Origin: Enterococcus florum
Lineage (GTDB): Bacteria > Bacillota > Bacilli > Lactobacillales > Enterococcaceae
NCBI RefSeq assembly: GCF_004309355.1
Contig: NZ_BJCC01000031.1
Location: forward strand, 62,001-126,000
DNA: 64,000 nucleotides
Reading direction: 5' to 3'
The translations under genes and the position numbers were made by a program. How positions within the stretch are numbered: position 1 is the first letter of the stretch; each line of letters opens with the position of its first letter. Shown piece after piece: positions 1-8,064 of this stretch. The notes beneath the pieces were generated by a model that did no database searches, was not told the origin of the DNA, and saw only the letters and a list, made by a program, of their open reading frames with translations.

Positions 1-275
1 TATCAAGCTTTTTTAAACGTAAACCAGTCACTCAACGATAGGTTGAGTCGCAAAAGCAAGGCTCAATGAATCCATCGACAGAAACGTTTCTAAACCTCAG
101 GCTAAACGAGTAGGATCAAGGGAAGGAAAGCTTCTTTTGTGCAGGAGAAAACGAGATGGAAAAGAAAGTAAAATAAGCCGTTCTGGTGTTGTACAATATG
201 TGCGGCCGTTCGTCGGTGATGCTGGCTGTCAAAGGAAATGGTGATTGCTGAACTGCGATCTGCATTAGTGGATAA
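1..275. other. Intergenic stretch, no supported gene
   Basis: No open frame here has a ribosome site or a recognisable protein. The only structure I see is a perfect 12-base palindrome, AGAAACGTTTCT, at 80-91, which could be an operator but has no assigned regulator. The right edge runs into the terminator of the minus-strand gene that ends at 318. Confidence 0.4.
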
Positions 276-318
276 AAAGAAGACGAACCGCCAGATGCAA
301 CTAGCGGTTCGTCTTCTT
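276..318 (-). terminator. Rho-independent terminator of the sugar dehydrogenase gene
   Basis: A 15-bp perfect stem pairs 277-291 with 304-318 around a 12-base loop. Read on the minus strand it is followed by a T run. It begins at the stop codon of the minus-strand gene. Confidence 0.85.
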
Positions 319-1397
319 TATTGTTCAATCGAGGAGAGGGACATTTTAACCAACTGATCGTCTTGTTCGGAGGGAGAGCCGCGGCCATCACGATTATTGG
401 TAACGAAATAGAGATCGTTCCCATCAATATAAACATCGCGAATTCGGCCAAAACCTTCGATAATTTGGGTTTCACTGTCTTCTGCCAAATCAAACCGTAA
501 CAAGGTATTTCCTCTTAACCCAGCCACATAAAGCGCATTGCCAGCAACATCCATACCAGAAGGTGCCCAAGTATCGTTGCTGCCAGATGTGAAGATAGGC
601 GTTTCCATGCCGTCCTCTGTTTCCATGCCTTCAATCACCGGCCAGCCATAATTTTTCCCAGCTTCGATTCGATTGATCTCATCGTTGGCACTCGCGCCAT
701 GTTCACTGGCGTACATGGCATTCTCTGAGGTCCAAGTAAGACCTTGAGCATTTCGATGTCCATAGCTGAAAACAGGGGAGTCAGAAGAAGGATTGTCTTC
801 TGGGATAGAGCCGTCTAAATTCAGCCGCAAAATTTTTCCTGCTAAAGAATCCTGATCTTGAGCTGTCTCCGGGCGTGAAGCATCTCCGGTGGTGGCATAC
901 AGTTTCTGATCAGGTCCGATCTTCAAACGACCGCCATGATGGGTGCTGCCGCTGGGAATCTCATCCAATAATACAGCTGTTTCCTCCCATTGCTCCTCCA
1001 CCAGCTCCAATTCAACGATTCGGTTCATTCGCTGATTTCCCGCTTCATAGGTGTAATATGCAAACGCAGCGTTCGAGTCTGAAAAGTCTGGCTGCAAAAC
1101 GAAGCCCAATAAACCTGCCTCAGAAGCGGAAGAAAGAGACTGCTCCAACACAACCTGCTGCCGTTCAAGTGCACCATCAGTGATTGCTGCGATCGTTCCC
1201 GGTCTTTCACTAATGTAAAAGGTCTCCTCATGCTGATCAATAGACCACGGCACTTCTAAATTTTCCGCAAGCACCTCAGTCTCACTGTTCGCTGTCTCCT
1301 GCGAATTGGAAGGACTCGGGGTATCTGCGGCATCTTCTCCAACGCAGCCGCTCAACAGTCCAATCAATAATCCGCCAAGAAGTATCTTTGTTCTCAT
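318..1397 (-). CDS. PQQ-dependent sugar dehydrogenase-like lipoprotein
   Basis: This 359-residue protein belongs to the soluble glucose/sorbosone dehydrogenase (GSDH) beta-propeller family, which oxidises aldoses with PQQ. It starts with a lipoprotein signal whose lipobox is LSGC, so it should be anchored on the outer face of the membrane. A Ser/Thr/Glu-rich linker follows. Family hallmarks visible are VPWSI near the mature N-terminus, the HHGGRL active-site segment, and the later GHRNAQGL and EHGA motifs. I placed the start at the ATG preceded by AAGGAGGAAGAAGAA rather than an upstream ATG without a ribosome site. It is transcribed alone and diverges from the surface-protein operon. Enterococci are not known to make PQQ, so the cofactor and true substrate are uncertain; the family call is firmer than the activity. 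Confidence 0.85.
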   Translation of the reverse strand: MRTKILLGGLLIGLLSGCVGEDAADTPSPSNSQETANSETEVLAENLEVPWSIDQHEETFYISERPGTIAAITDGALERQQVVLEQSLSSASEAGLLGFVLQPDFSDSNAAFAYYTYEAGNQRMNRIVELELVEEQWEETAVLLDEIPSGSTHHGGRLKIGPDQKLYATTGDASRPETAQDQDSLAGKILRLNLDGSIPEDNPSSDSPVFSYGHRNAQGLTWTSENAMYASEHGASANDEINRIEAGKNYGWPVIEGMETEDGMETPIFTSGSNDTWAPSGMDVAGNALYVAGLRGNTLLRFDLAEDSETQIIEGFGRIRDVYIDGNDLYFVTNNRDGRGSPSEQDDQLVKMSLSSIEQ

Positions 1398-1669
1398 TTC
1401 TTCTTCCTCCTTGAGTTTTTCAATCCTAAGCAATAGTTCCCTTCTAAACTAGCATCAATGAAAAAGAGAAGTAAAAGGATCTGCCTAAAAAATTGGACGA
1501 AGCAGTCAAATGATTTGCTCAACGAATCTATAAAGAAAGAGGTTGCTGAGTATTCTTTTTGACGCTTTTTTAGAGTCTCTTGTAAAGTTTAATTGTAGTT
1601 AATAATCATTCTTATAAAAAATAAAGGAATTAAAAGAATTAAATGATAGAAACGAAGGACGGTGAAGAA
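1398..1669. other. Divergent promoter region
   Basis: This AT-rich stretch separates the minus-strand dehydrogenase gene from the plus-strand surface operon and must hold both promoters. I cannot assign either with confidence: TTGACG near 1558 and TTGTAA near 1580 could be -35 elements, but no well-spaced -10 follows. Confidence 0.3.
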
Positions 1670-3856
1670 ATGAAACGGTGGATAAAATTGATTGTTCTGG
1701 GATTACTGATAACTCATACATCGCATCCATCCGTCTTTGCACAGGTGACCCATTCCTCGGAAAATGAGGAACATTTGACCACTCGAACCGAGGAATCCAG
1801 CAGTAAATCTGGAGATGCAATCAAAGATTTCTCTTACGAAGAAAAAAATGATTGGCCAGCAGAGAGCTCTTCCGATTCTACTAAACAGCAACCCACCAGC
1901 GAAAGCGCTGAACGATCTATTCAGGAGCAATCCTTGGAAGTCCAAGCTGCGGGAGAGGGAACCAGCAGCAATCCTTTTCGGGTTCAAAATGCAGCAGAGT
2001 TAAAAGAGGCCCTTAAAGCCGATTTTATGGAGGGGCAAACGACGCACTATATTCAATTGATCAATGACATCGTTTATACAGATGATGATACACAATTTGA
2101 GATTGATAAAAATACGGTGCTTGAAGGAAACCATCATGCCATCTTATACGACGGCACTCGCCCTGCATCGGTGCATTTTCGAACAGGAGCAAATAATCTG
2201 ACAATTACGTTCAAAAATATTACGTATGGCAACGAACAGTACCCAGACAGCTCGTATTATGGAATTTTACAAGCAACGAACAGCAATATTGATTTTACAG
2301 TTGAAAATATCCAGTACACGATCAGGGATGGCGGCCAGCCATTTTATGCAAACAAAGGTGCGGGCAATAAATTGACCCTGACTGGAACCAACCGATTTTA
2401 CTCTGAGGGGGCCACGGGGGGAGAATTTAACGAAGGCTTTGAAGATGTCTATTTCGCTGCGAATAGCCAAACCTCGATCCATAATGACACTTCGACGGGC
2501 TCTGCTATTTTTTGGACCAATGATCAACGGATTTTTGTGGAAGAAAATGCTGAGGTGGACATTACTTTTTCAAAACGCTATTTGTCTTATAACAAATTGG
2601 AGCTCAATGTTGCGAGAGGTGGAAAATTCACTGTCAATGGAATTACAACTTCCATCAATTCAGCGACGTACATGACACTTGTTCGTGCAGGAGACTTTAC
2701 GATGAATTTTGCCCAGGATTCAATTGGGCGTTTTACCACAGAAAAAGGAAGAGGCTTGGATGGTCGAAATCCGATTGTCTATGCGAACTCTCCTTATTAT
2801 ATTTTATTTGATGCAGGACAGAATCCGACTTCCATTATTAATTCGATCAATCCAACATTTCATCGGATAGATGATGATGGCAAAGACTATTCCATCGAAT
2901 ACCTTTTGAACCAAGCAGATGCAGTGCAAAAGACGTTGACCAATAACGTTACATCCGGTCAAAGTCTCGAAGTGAGCAATTCGGATATCGAAAATGGACA
3001 ATCTCTTCTATACACGAGAAATGTTTCTGTAGATGATTTTTGGGGATCTGCACAAACGGGAGATGCCCAAAGCGAGATCAATACACAGATTACACAGTGG
3101 ACATTGCCTTCACTGAAGCAACTAGAGGTCAACTATAAGCTGAGCGATCGAACGCTTTATTCAGTAGAGGACATCTATTCGGCGGAGGCACAAGAAAGTA
3201 TTGAGCAGAGTACGGAAAATGAAGCGGGGATTCAGGAATTTGCCCTCCAGCCAACAGAGGACGGAGCACGCTATCCGGCTGAAGCGACCCAACATACTTT
3301 TTCGCCATTAGTTGGAGGAAAAACCTATTATCTCTATGCAAAGGCCTCTACTTCAGGCTTGCCCGGGTATCGTCTTGAGAGCCTGTGGGTGGAAAAAGTC
3401 ATTGAGGTACCTGCTTATGTCAACATGACCTTTTCCACAGATCATTTACGATTTGCCAGTCCGATTCCGGGTGTGTTTGGTAAAGATCAAAACCTGGAAA
3501 CGTATTCCGTTCGCAACTTAGGGAATGTTCCTATCGCACTCAGCCTGAATGAAGTTATCACAAATTCCAGCAGTTCCTCAGAGATCGCTTTAGTGAAGCA
3601 ATTTACCCTGAGGGATCAAGAATACAAGATGCAATTGGTCGCTGAAAATACGCTTACGAACCAAAAAATTACTTGGGGACCATTGATAGAAGGGGAAGTA
3701 GAGGAAGGGCAGAAAATGCAGATTGATCCATACTGGACACCAGGAAGCCAACCTCAGCTCTATATCGAAGGAGAATACTCCGGCCCATTGATCGGTCCAA
3801 AAGATGTCAGCTATTTATTCAAGTTTACGTATCGATCCATACAAGAAGATCAATAA
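1670..3856 (+). CDS. Large secreted surface protein with pectate-lyase-like adhesive domain
   Basis: The 728-residue product has a signal peptide ending near VFAQ, then about 75 residues rich in Ser, Glu and Thr. From about residue 100 (NPFRVQNAAELKEAL) it has the look of the right-handed-helix 'pectate lyase-like adhesive' domain of Gram-positive surface proteins, not a catalytic lyase. The C-terminal third (from about residue 580) looks like immunoglobulin-type beta domains. No LPXTG motif or membrane anchor is present, so attachment must rely on partners. I chose the ATG at 1670, preceded by GGACGGTGAAGA, over the ATG at 1643 because it begins the signal peptide. It is the first of four closely spaced genes whose other products are a bitopic membrane protein, a small secreted protein and a sorting-signal peptide, so a shared surface assembly is likely. 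The function is unknown. Confidence 0.75.
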   Translation: MKRWIKLIVLGLLITHTSHPSVFAQVTHSSENEEHLTTRTEESSSKSGDAIKDFSYEEKNDWPAESSSDSTKQQPTSESAERSIQEQSLEVQAAGEGTSSNPFRVQNAAELKEALKADFMEGQTTHYIQLINDIVYTDDDTQFEIDKNTVLEGNHHAILYDGTRPASVHFRTGANNLTITFKNITYGNEQYPDSSYYGILQATNSNIDFTVENIQYTIRDGGQPFYANKGAGNKLTLTGTNRFYSEGATGGEFNEGFEDVYFAANSQTSIHNDTSTGSAIFWTNDQRIFVEENAEVDITFSKRYLSYNKLELNVARGGKFTVNGITTSINSATYMTLVRAGDFTMNFAQDSIGRFTTEKGRGLDGRNPIVYANSPYYILFDAGQNPTSIINSINPTFHRIDDDGKDYSIEYLLNQADAVQKTLTNNVTSGQSLEVSNSDIENGQSLLYTRNVSVDDFWGSAQTGDAQSEINTQITQWTLPSLKQLEVNYKLSDRTLYSVEDIYSAEAQESIEQSTENEAGIQEFALQPTEDGARYPAEATQHTFSPLVGGKTYYLYAKASTSGLPGYRLESLWVEKVIEVPAYVNMTFSTDHLRFASPIPGVFGKDQNLETYSVRNLGNVPIALSLNEVITNSSSSSEIALVKQFTLRDQEYKMQLVAENTLTNQKITWGPLIEGEVEEGQKMQIDPYWTPGSQPQLYIEGEYSGPLIGPKDVSYLFKFTYRSIQEDQ

Positions 3857-3868
3857 AGGAGGATGACC

Positions 3869-4393
3869 ATGGAAGAGACACAAGACAAGAAAAGAAAAAG
3901 AGGCCTGCTGCTGTTGCTGCTGTTATTATTGCTGGCAGGCGGATATGGTGCGTATCGCTTCTTTTTAGCACCCAAAGCGCAAAACATGTCAGTCGTAAGT
4001 GGGGATTTTTTACCTGAAGGAAAGGACGCACAAAAAATGTCCGACCAGGAAATCGCCACCTTGGCACAACAAACTGTCGACAAAAGCCAGTTCAATTTGA
4101 TGATTGCATCCGAGTCTGCGATCGACGCAGCGACTCAAAAAGGGATGCTTCATATAAAAAATCCTGAAACCAACGGTTATCCGATCAACGTAGAAATTTT
4201 TGATGATCAGACCGGAGAGATTTTGTATACTTCAGGAGCGATTCAGCCGGGCGAGGAGGTGAGCGAGATACAATTAGAGAAGCCTCTGAACGAAGGCACA
4301 CACAAGACGACCGCACTTTTCAGCTTGTATGATCCGCAAACTAAACAGAAGCAAGGAGAGGTATCAGCCGGCGTCACTATTTCTGTGGATTAA
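3869..4393 (+). CDS. Bitopic membrane protein with extracellular beta domain
   Basis: This 174-residue protein has a short basic cytoplasmic end (KKRKR), a very Leu-rich membrane segment at about residues 12-33, and a 140-residue domain predicted outside the cell. The outer domain ends in a pattern typical of an immunoglobulin-like beta sandwich (IQPGEEV...FSLYDP...VSAGVTISVD). The start at 3869 sits seven bases after AAAGGAGG; an ATG two codons earlier overlaps that ribosome site and is less likely. It begins 12 bases after the preceding surface gene and is probably cotranslated with it. It may hold the secreted proteins of the operon at the membrane. I do not recognise a named family. Confidence 0.7.
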   Translation: MEETQDKKRKRGLLLLLLLLLLAGGYGAYRFFLAPKAQNMSVVSGDFLPEGKDAQKMSDQEIATLAQQTVDKSQFNLMIASESAIDAATQKGMLHIKNPETNGYPINVEIFDDQTGEILYTSGAIQPGEEVSEIQLEKPLNEGTHKTTALFSLYDPQTKQKQGEVSAGVTISVD

Positions 4394-4435
4394 TTTTTTA
4401 ACTAAAATAATGAAAAACAATTAGGAGGAATCACC

Positions 4436-5053
4436 ATGAAAAAAATCGTATCAACTATGTTACTGGCGACACTTGTATTAGGAGCGGCACCTTTGGCATT
4501 CGCGCAGGATGGAACGGCACCTGAAAGACAAAATAATGTAAACGGTCAAGGCTCAGCAGAGATCGAAGTCAACGGAACATTAGGAGCAGACAACAAAGAC
4601 CCTGATGCAACCATCCCGGAAGAAGACGTGAACTGGATCAATGTTACCGTTCCAACCAAAACGATTTTCTACAATACAGCGGATGATCCAGCTATCAAAG
4701 CTCCAACCTACAACATCGTCAATCATTCAGGTCGACCGGTGACCGTTACTGCAAATGGGTTTGAAGCCGGTGAAGATAATTCTGTATTGCCTGAGGATTT
4801 TGATTTGAACTTGGCAGTCTCTGGGAACAATGTTACGACGGCAACTACCTCATTGATTGCTGGTGGACAATTGGCAGAAAATCTAAACAGTGAATTGATT
4901 ACCTTGGCAAATAATGAAAATCATTTGACTGTTGATGGAGCTGCTGGCGAAAGTGCAGCAACATTCACTTATACGGGTACAGCTACCGTAGAGGAACAAT
5001 TAGAATTAACCTACACATTGAACTTGAAATTTGACGCTGTGTCTTGGAACTAG
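4436..5053 (+). CDS. Small secreted WxL-cluster-type protein
   Basis: The 205-residue product has a clear signal peptide cleaved after AFAQ. The mature part contains VNGQGSAEIEVNGTLG, then DPDATIPEEDVNWINVTVPT and a C-terminal LKFDAVSWN. It resembles small secreted proteins that accompany WxL surface clusters of enterococci. I recall that resemblance rather than having computed it, and a true C-terminal WxL repeat pair is absent. A strong ribosome site (TTAGGAGGAATCACC) precedes the ATG, suggesting high expression relative to its neighbours. It lies third in the four-gene operon. A major structural subunit of a surface layer or fibre is a reasonable guess. Confidence 0.7.
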   Translation: MKKIVSTMLLATLVLGAAPLAFAQDGTAPERQNNVNGQGSAEIEVNGTLGADNKDPDATIPEEDVNWINVTVPTKTIFYNTADDPAIKAPTYNIVNHSGRPVTVTANGFEAGEDNSVLPEDFDLNLAVSGNNVTTATTSLIAGGQLAENLNSELITLANNENHLTVDGAAGESAATFTYTGTATVEEQLELTYTLNLKFDAVSWN

Positions 5054-5080
5054 GCGTTCTTTTCACTAAGAGGTGATTCG

Positions 5081-5320
5081 ATGGAAAATTCGATCGACGT
5101 GGAGGGCATCCTTGGTATTTCAGATGACCATCTAGAAGTATCCGAGCAGTTTCAGCATGTCGCAGATGAGGGTCAACCCCGTGTACAATACACGGTGCAG
5201 CCGCAAAAGGTCTATCCTCAGACAGGAGCAATGGAGCAACGAACGATCGCTTTGCTGGGCTGGCTGTTGCTTCTATTGGTTTTGTTGTTCGCATTGAAAA
5301 GGAAAAGTTTAGAAGAATAA
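5081..5320 (+). CDS. Small sortase-signal protein without signal peptide
   Basis: This 79-residue protein ends in a complete cell-wall sorting signal: YPQTG at about residues 45-49, a Leu-rich membrane segment, and KRKSLEE. The first 44 residues are acidic and polar and contain no export signal. Only 27 bases separate its ATG from the stop of the gene before it, so no leader can have been missed upstream, and AAGAGGTGATTCG supplies the ribosome site. It is the last gene of the surface operon and is followed at once by a terminator. Small LPXTG proteins are common companions in WxL clusters but normally carry a signal peptide; lack of one, and Y in place of L in the motif, are unusual. It could instead simply be a tail-anchored membrane protein. 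Confidence 0.65.
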   Translation: MENSIDVEGILGISDDHLEVSEQFQHVADEGQPRVQYTVQPQKVYPQTGAMEQRTIALLGWLLLLLVLLFALKRKSLEE

Positions 5321-5324
5321 GAAA

Positions 5325-5370
5325 AGGCGTTGACACTGATTTGATTCGTTTCAGTGTCAACGTCTTTTTT
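5325..5370. terminator. Bidirectional terminator between convergent operons
   Basis: A 14-bp stem pairs 5326-5339 with 5351-5364 and is followed by six T on the plus strand. The minus-strand reading also ends in a T-rich tract, so it can serve both the surface operon and the serine dehydratase gene. Confidence 0.85.
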
Positions 5371-5385
5371 GAAGAGTATCGCAAC

Positions 5386-6966
5386 CTAACAACAGCCCAA
5401 ATTACAGCCCATTTGAGCGGCAATTTTTAAACCGGTTTTTGTTTGAGCCAAACCACCTAGGCCGGTACAGCGTAATTCAGGGGCAATCATACGGCCTACT
5501 CGATTGAAGCTGTCGATCGTTTCGTCTAAAGGAATCACTACATCATATCCAGCTAACGCCATATTGGCGGCCCCTAATGCATTGAGTCCGCACATCACAT
5601 TTTTTCCTAAACAAGGAACCTCCACCCGCATGGCGATCGGGTCGCAGACCATCCCAAAAATATTTTGCAAGCCCATCGATGCGGCATTGACTGCTTCTTC
5701 AATAGAACCTCCCATCAGCTGAGTCAAGGCACCAGCAGTCATTCCAGAGCCAGCGCCGCATTCCGCTTGACAGCCGGCTACTTCGGCTGCGAAGGTCGCA
5801 TATTCGGCAATGAATACGCCGATCATCCCACCGGCCAGCAAAGCTCGAACTAGCTCTGATTTTTCCTTTTTATAGTGATGGGCAACAGCGATCAACGTAC
5901 CTGGCAATGCGCCGCAGGAGCCAGCGGTAGGTGCTGCTACAAAGACGTTCATTGAGCTTTTCACTTCCATCATCGCAGAAATGTACCGAATGATCGAGGC
6001 ATTTAACTCGCCGCCGATCAACCTTGCTTGATTCTCTAAAATCTTGTGGGACTGCTGCCCTAAAATCCGATCCTCAAAGCTGGTTCCTGCCAAGCCGATC
6101 TCAATGCCTCCGACCATGATATCAAGGATCTCCTCTGCCTTTTGGTAGACCTCTTCTTCAGAGATACTCCCGCGAATACTTTCATAGCGCAAAGCCATAT
6201 CTGCCAAATCGAGCTTTTCCTTGTTGGCTTGTTCCACCATCTCTGCTGCTGTATAAAAGGGCAAGGTCGGTGTTTTCTGGGACAGGACCGGCAAGACCGG
6301 ATCAAAAGCGATTACCTTTTCAACTGTCATTTGCTGGTGCAGCCATTGGAGTTCCGAGTCTATCAGTTGTTTCTGCGACTTGATAGCTAGAACGATACAA
6401 GTGCCGGTTTGCTGAAGGGTGAAGGAACAATAGGTTTGGACATGCTGCGCCAATAATGTATCCAAGTCTTTTTCTGTGTGCTTCATCCCTTGACCAAACA
6501 GCAATGTTTCATAAAATCCGCCGGCGATGGACACTGCGGCCTCATCGATCTGAACAAATTCGATCATGCCGCCGCCAACAGAAAGTGCAGTCGCTTCCAA
6601 GGTTTCATTTTGATCGGTTTTGATGGTCATTTTATACGTATTGGGATGCGAGTTTTCATAAGGAACGATCCGAAATTCAATCGCCATGCCGTTTTCTTTT
6701 GCAATCGTGATCGCGTTCAGCAGATTTTCATCTGTCGGCGCCATATCCAGTAAGCCGCCGATCAGTCCAACGTCTGAACATTGGCCGATATAGCTGGCAG
6801 CCAGGGAGCCTTCTGGATCAAAATCTGCCCGGAAATAGGTGATGTTTCCCTGCACCATTTGTCTCAAGGCTTTTCCAATTCGTACAGAGGCGGCAGTATG
6901 TGAACTTGAGGGGCCAACCATCACGGGTCCTAAAACATCGTTAAAGATACTTGCATGTTCTTTCAT
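5386..6966 (-). CDS. L-serine ammonia-lyase, iron-sulfur type, single chain
   Basis: The enzyme deaminates L-serine to pyruvate and ammonia using a 4Fe-4S cluster in the cytoplasm. The 526-residue chain fuses both parts that are separate subunits in Bacillus: the N-terminal beta domain with GPSSSHTAA, and the alpha domain with GSCGALPG, GMVCDP and PCLGK, which supply cysteines for the cluster. It is somewhat longer than the 454-residue E. coli enzyme. The ATG follows AAAAAGGAGTGCGATCAA. It begins 58 bases after the ornithine-cyclodeaminase-like gene and 3' of the LicR-type regulator on the same strand, so the three may be one operon. Whether serine is the only substrate is open, given the neighbouring reductase-like enzyme. 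Confidence 0.9.
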   Translation of the reverse strand: MKEHASIFNDVLGPVMVGPSSSHTAASVRIGKALRQMVQGNITYFRADFDPEGSLAASYIGQCSDVGLIGGLLDMAPTDENLLNAITIAKENGMAIEFRIVPYENSHPNTYKMTIKTDQNETLEATALSVGGGMIEFVQIDEAAVSIAGGFYETLLFGQGMKHTEKDLDTLLAQHVQTYCSFTLQQTGTCIVLAIKSQKQLIDSELQWLHQQMTVEKVIAFDPVLPVLSQKTPTLPFYTAAEMVEQANKEKLDLADMALRYESIRGSISEEEVYQKAEEILDIMVGGIEIGLAGTSFEDRILGQQSHKILENQARLIGGELNASIIRYISAMMEVKSSMNVFVAAPTAGSCGALPGTLIAVAHHYKKEKSELVRALLAGGMIGVFIAEYATFAAEVAGCQAECGAGSGMTAGALTQLMGGSIEEAVNAASMGLQNIFGMVCDPIAMRVEVPCLGKNVMCGLNALGAANMALAGYDVVIPLDETIDSFNRVGRMIAPELRCTGLGGLAQTKTGLKIAAQMGCNLGCC

Positions 6967-7024
6967 TTGATCGCACTCCTTTTTGCCTTCGCTGATGCTG
7001 CGTTAGTGAACCTGTCGAATTTGA

Positions 7025-8011
7025 TTAGGACCAAGTCGTCCCGATTTTTTTGGCAACTGCTTTGTCATAGATTTGTTTTGCAGTGACTAGATCTTGTGCC
7101 CCGATCCCCACTGTTTTAAAGACGATGATCTCGTCGTCGTTTTCGCGTCCGGTCAGGGTACCCAATAATACTTCGCCAATGTCGCCGGTAAAGTCATCTT
7201 TTGTGATCGTTCCATCCCCAAGCGGAATCAAAATATCTCCAGCTTCAGACAATACGGCATCTTCTGAATCAAAGTACAGTTTGGCTGCTCTTTGTAAGAT
7301 TACCGGGTCCATTTCCTGCATATGAGGTTGATAAGAGCCTACACAGCTGACCGTAGCTCCGGCTTTTACTTTGTTTCCATCAAACACAGGAGAGGTTGCC
7401 GGGGTAACCGTGATAATCATGTCTGCATCAATAATTGCTTCGTCAGAAGAAGCTGCAGCGGTGATTGTCGCACCATAAGCGGACAATTCCTGATTCATTT
7501 GCTTAGTAAATGCTTTGGTCCGTTCGAAATTCATGTCGTACACCTTCACTTCTTCCAACTCGCGGGCACAAAGCATCGCCTCTAGTTGCGTCGCTGCTTG
7601 TCCGCCAGTACCGATCAAAGCACCTTGCTTCGCATCTCTTCTTGCCAAAACATCAAAGGCAACGCCTGAAGCCGCACCGGTACGGAATTGTGTGACTGTT
7701 GCCCCTTCCAAAACGGCAGTGACCACTCCTGTTTCACCATCAATTAACAAGACCTGGGCAGGCGCAGATGGCATTCCCTTATCGATATTGTCAGGAAAAA
7801 TATTGATGATCTTTAGAGAAGCAGTATCCAAATCCGGCGCATAGGCTGGCATAAATAAAAAGGTGCCGTTTTGTTTTTCAGAAACGATCTGCGTGCGCAG
7901 CGGAACATCTGTCTTGCCCGCGGTAAACAGCTTGAATGCTGTCTTGTCGGCTTCGATCGCCTCCTTCATGGTAAATACTTGTTTGATGTCTTCGCGAGAT
8001 AACAGTAACAT
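7025..8011 (-). CDS. Ornithine cyclodeaminase / mu-crystallin family enzyme
   Basis: This 328-residue NAD(P)-dependent enzyme belongs to the family that includes ornithine cyclodeaminase, alanine dehydrogenase of archaea, ketimine reductase and SbnB. The Rossmann motif appears as GTGGQA, with the following acidic VYDMN strand, and the N-terminal LSREDI and TGAASG segments are typical. The start at 8011 is set by AAGGAGGAAGATT; an ATG 11 codons upstream has no ribosome site. It lies between a PTS-type regulator and L-serine dehydratase. Family members are hard to tell apart by eye, so I give no substrate; a role in amino-acid catabolism beside serine dehydratase is inferred from context only. 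Confidence 0.8.
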   Translation of the reverse strand: MLLLSREDIKQVFTMKEAIEADKTAFKLFTAGKTDVPLRTQIVSEKQNGTFLFMPAYAPDLDTASLKIINIFPDNIDKGMPSAPAQVLLIDGETGVVTAVLEGATVTQFRTGAASGVAFDVLARRDAKQGALIGTGGQAATQLEAMLCARELEEVKVYDMNFERTKAFTKQMNQELSAYGATITAAASSDEAIIDADMIITVTPATSPVFDGNKVKAGATVSCVGSYQPHMQEMDPVILQRAAKLYFDSEDAVLSEAGDILIPLGDGTITKDDFTGDIGEVLLGTLTGRENDDEIIVFKTVGIGAQDLVTAKQIYDKAVAKKIGTTWS

Positions 8012-8064
8012 AATCTTCCTCCTTGTATTTTGTGGAACAAGCATCGCTCATTTTTTAACTCCTG

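Noticed and set aside
116-493. Minus-strand open frame of 125 codons
   Set aside because: It overlaps the terminator and the end of the dehydrogenase gene, has no ribosome site, and its composition looks like chance reading of another frame.
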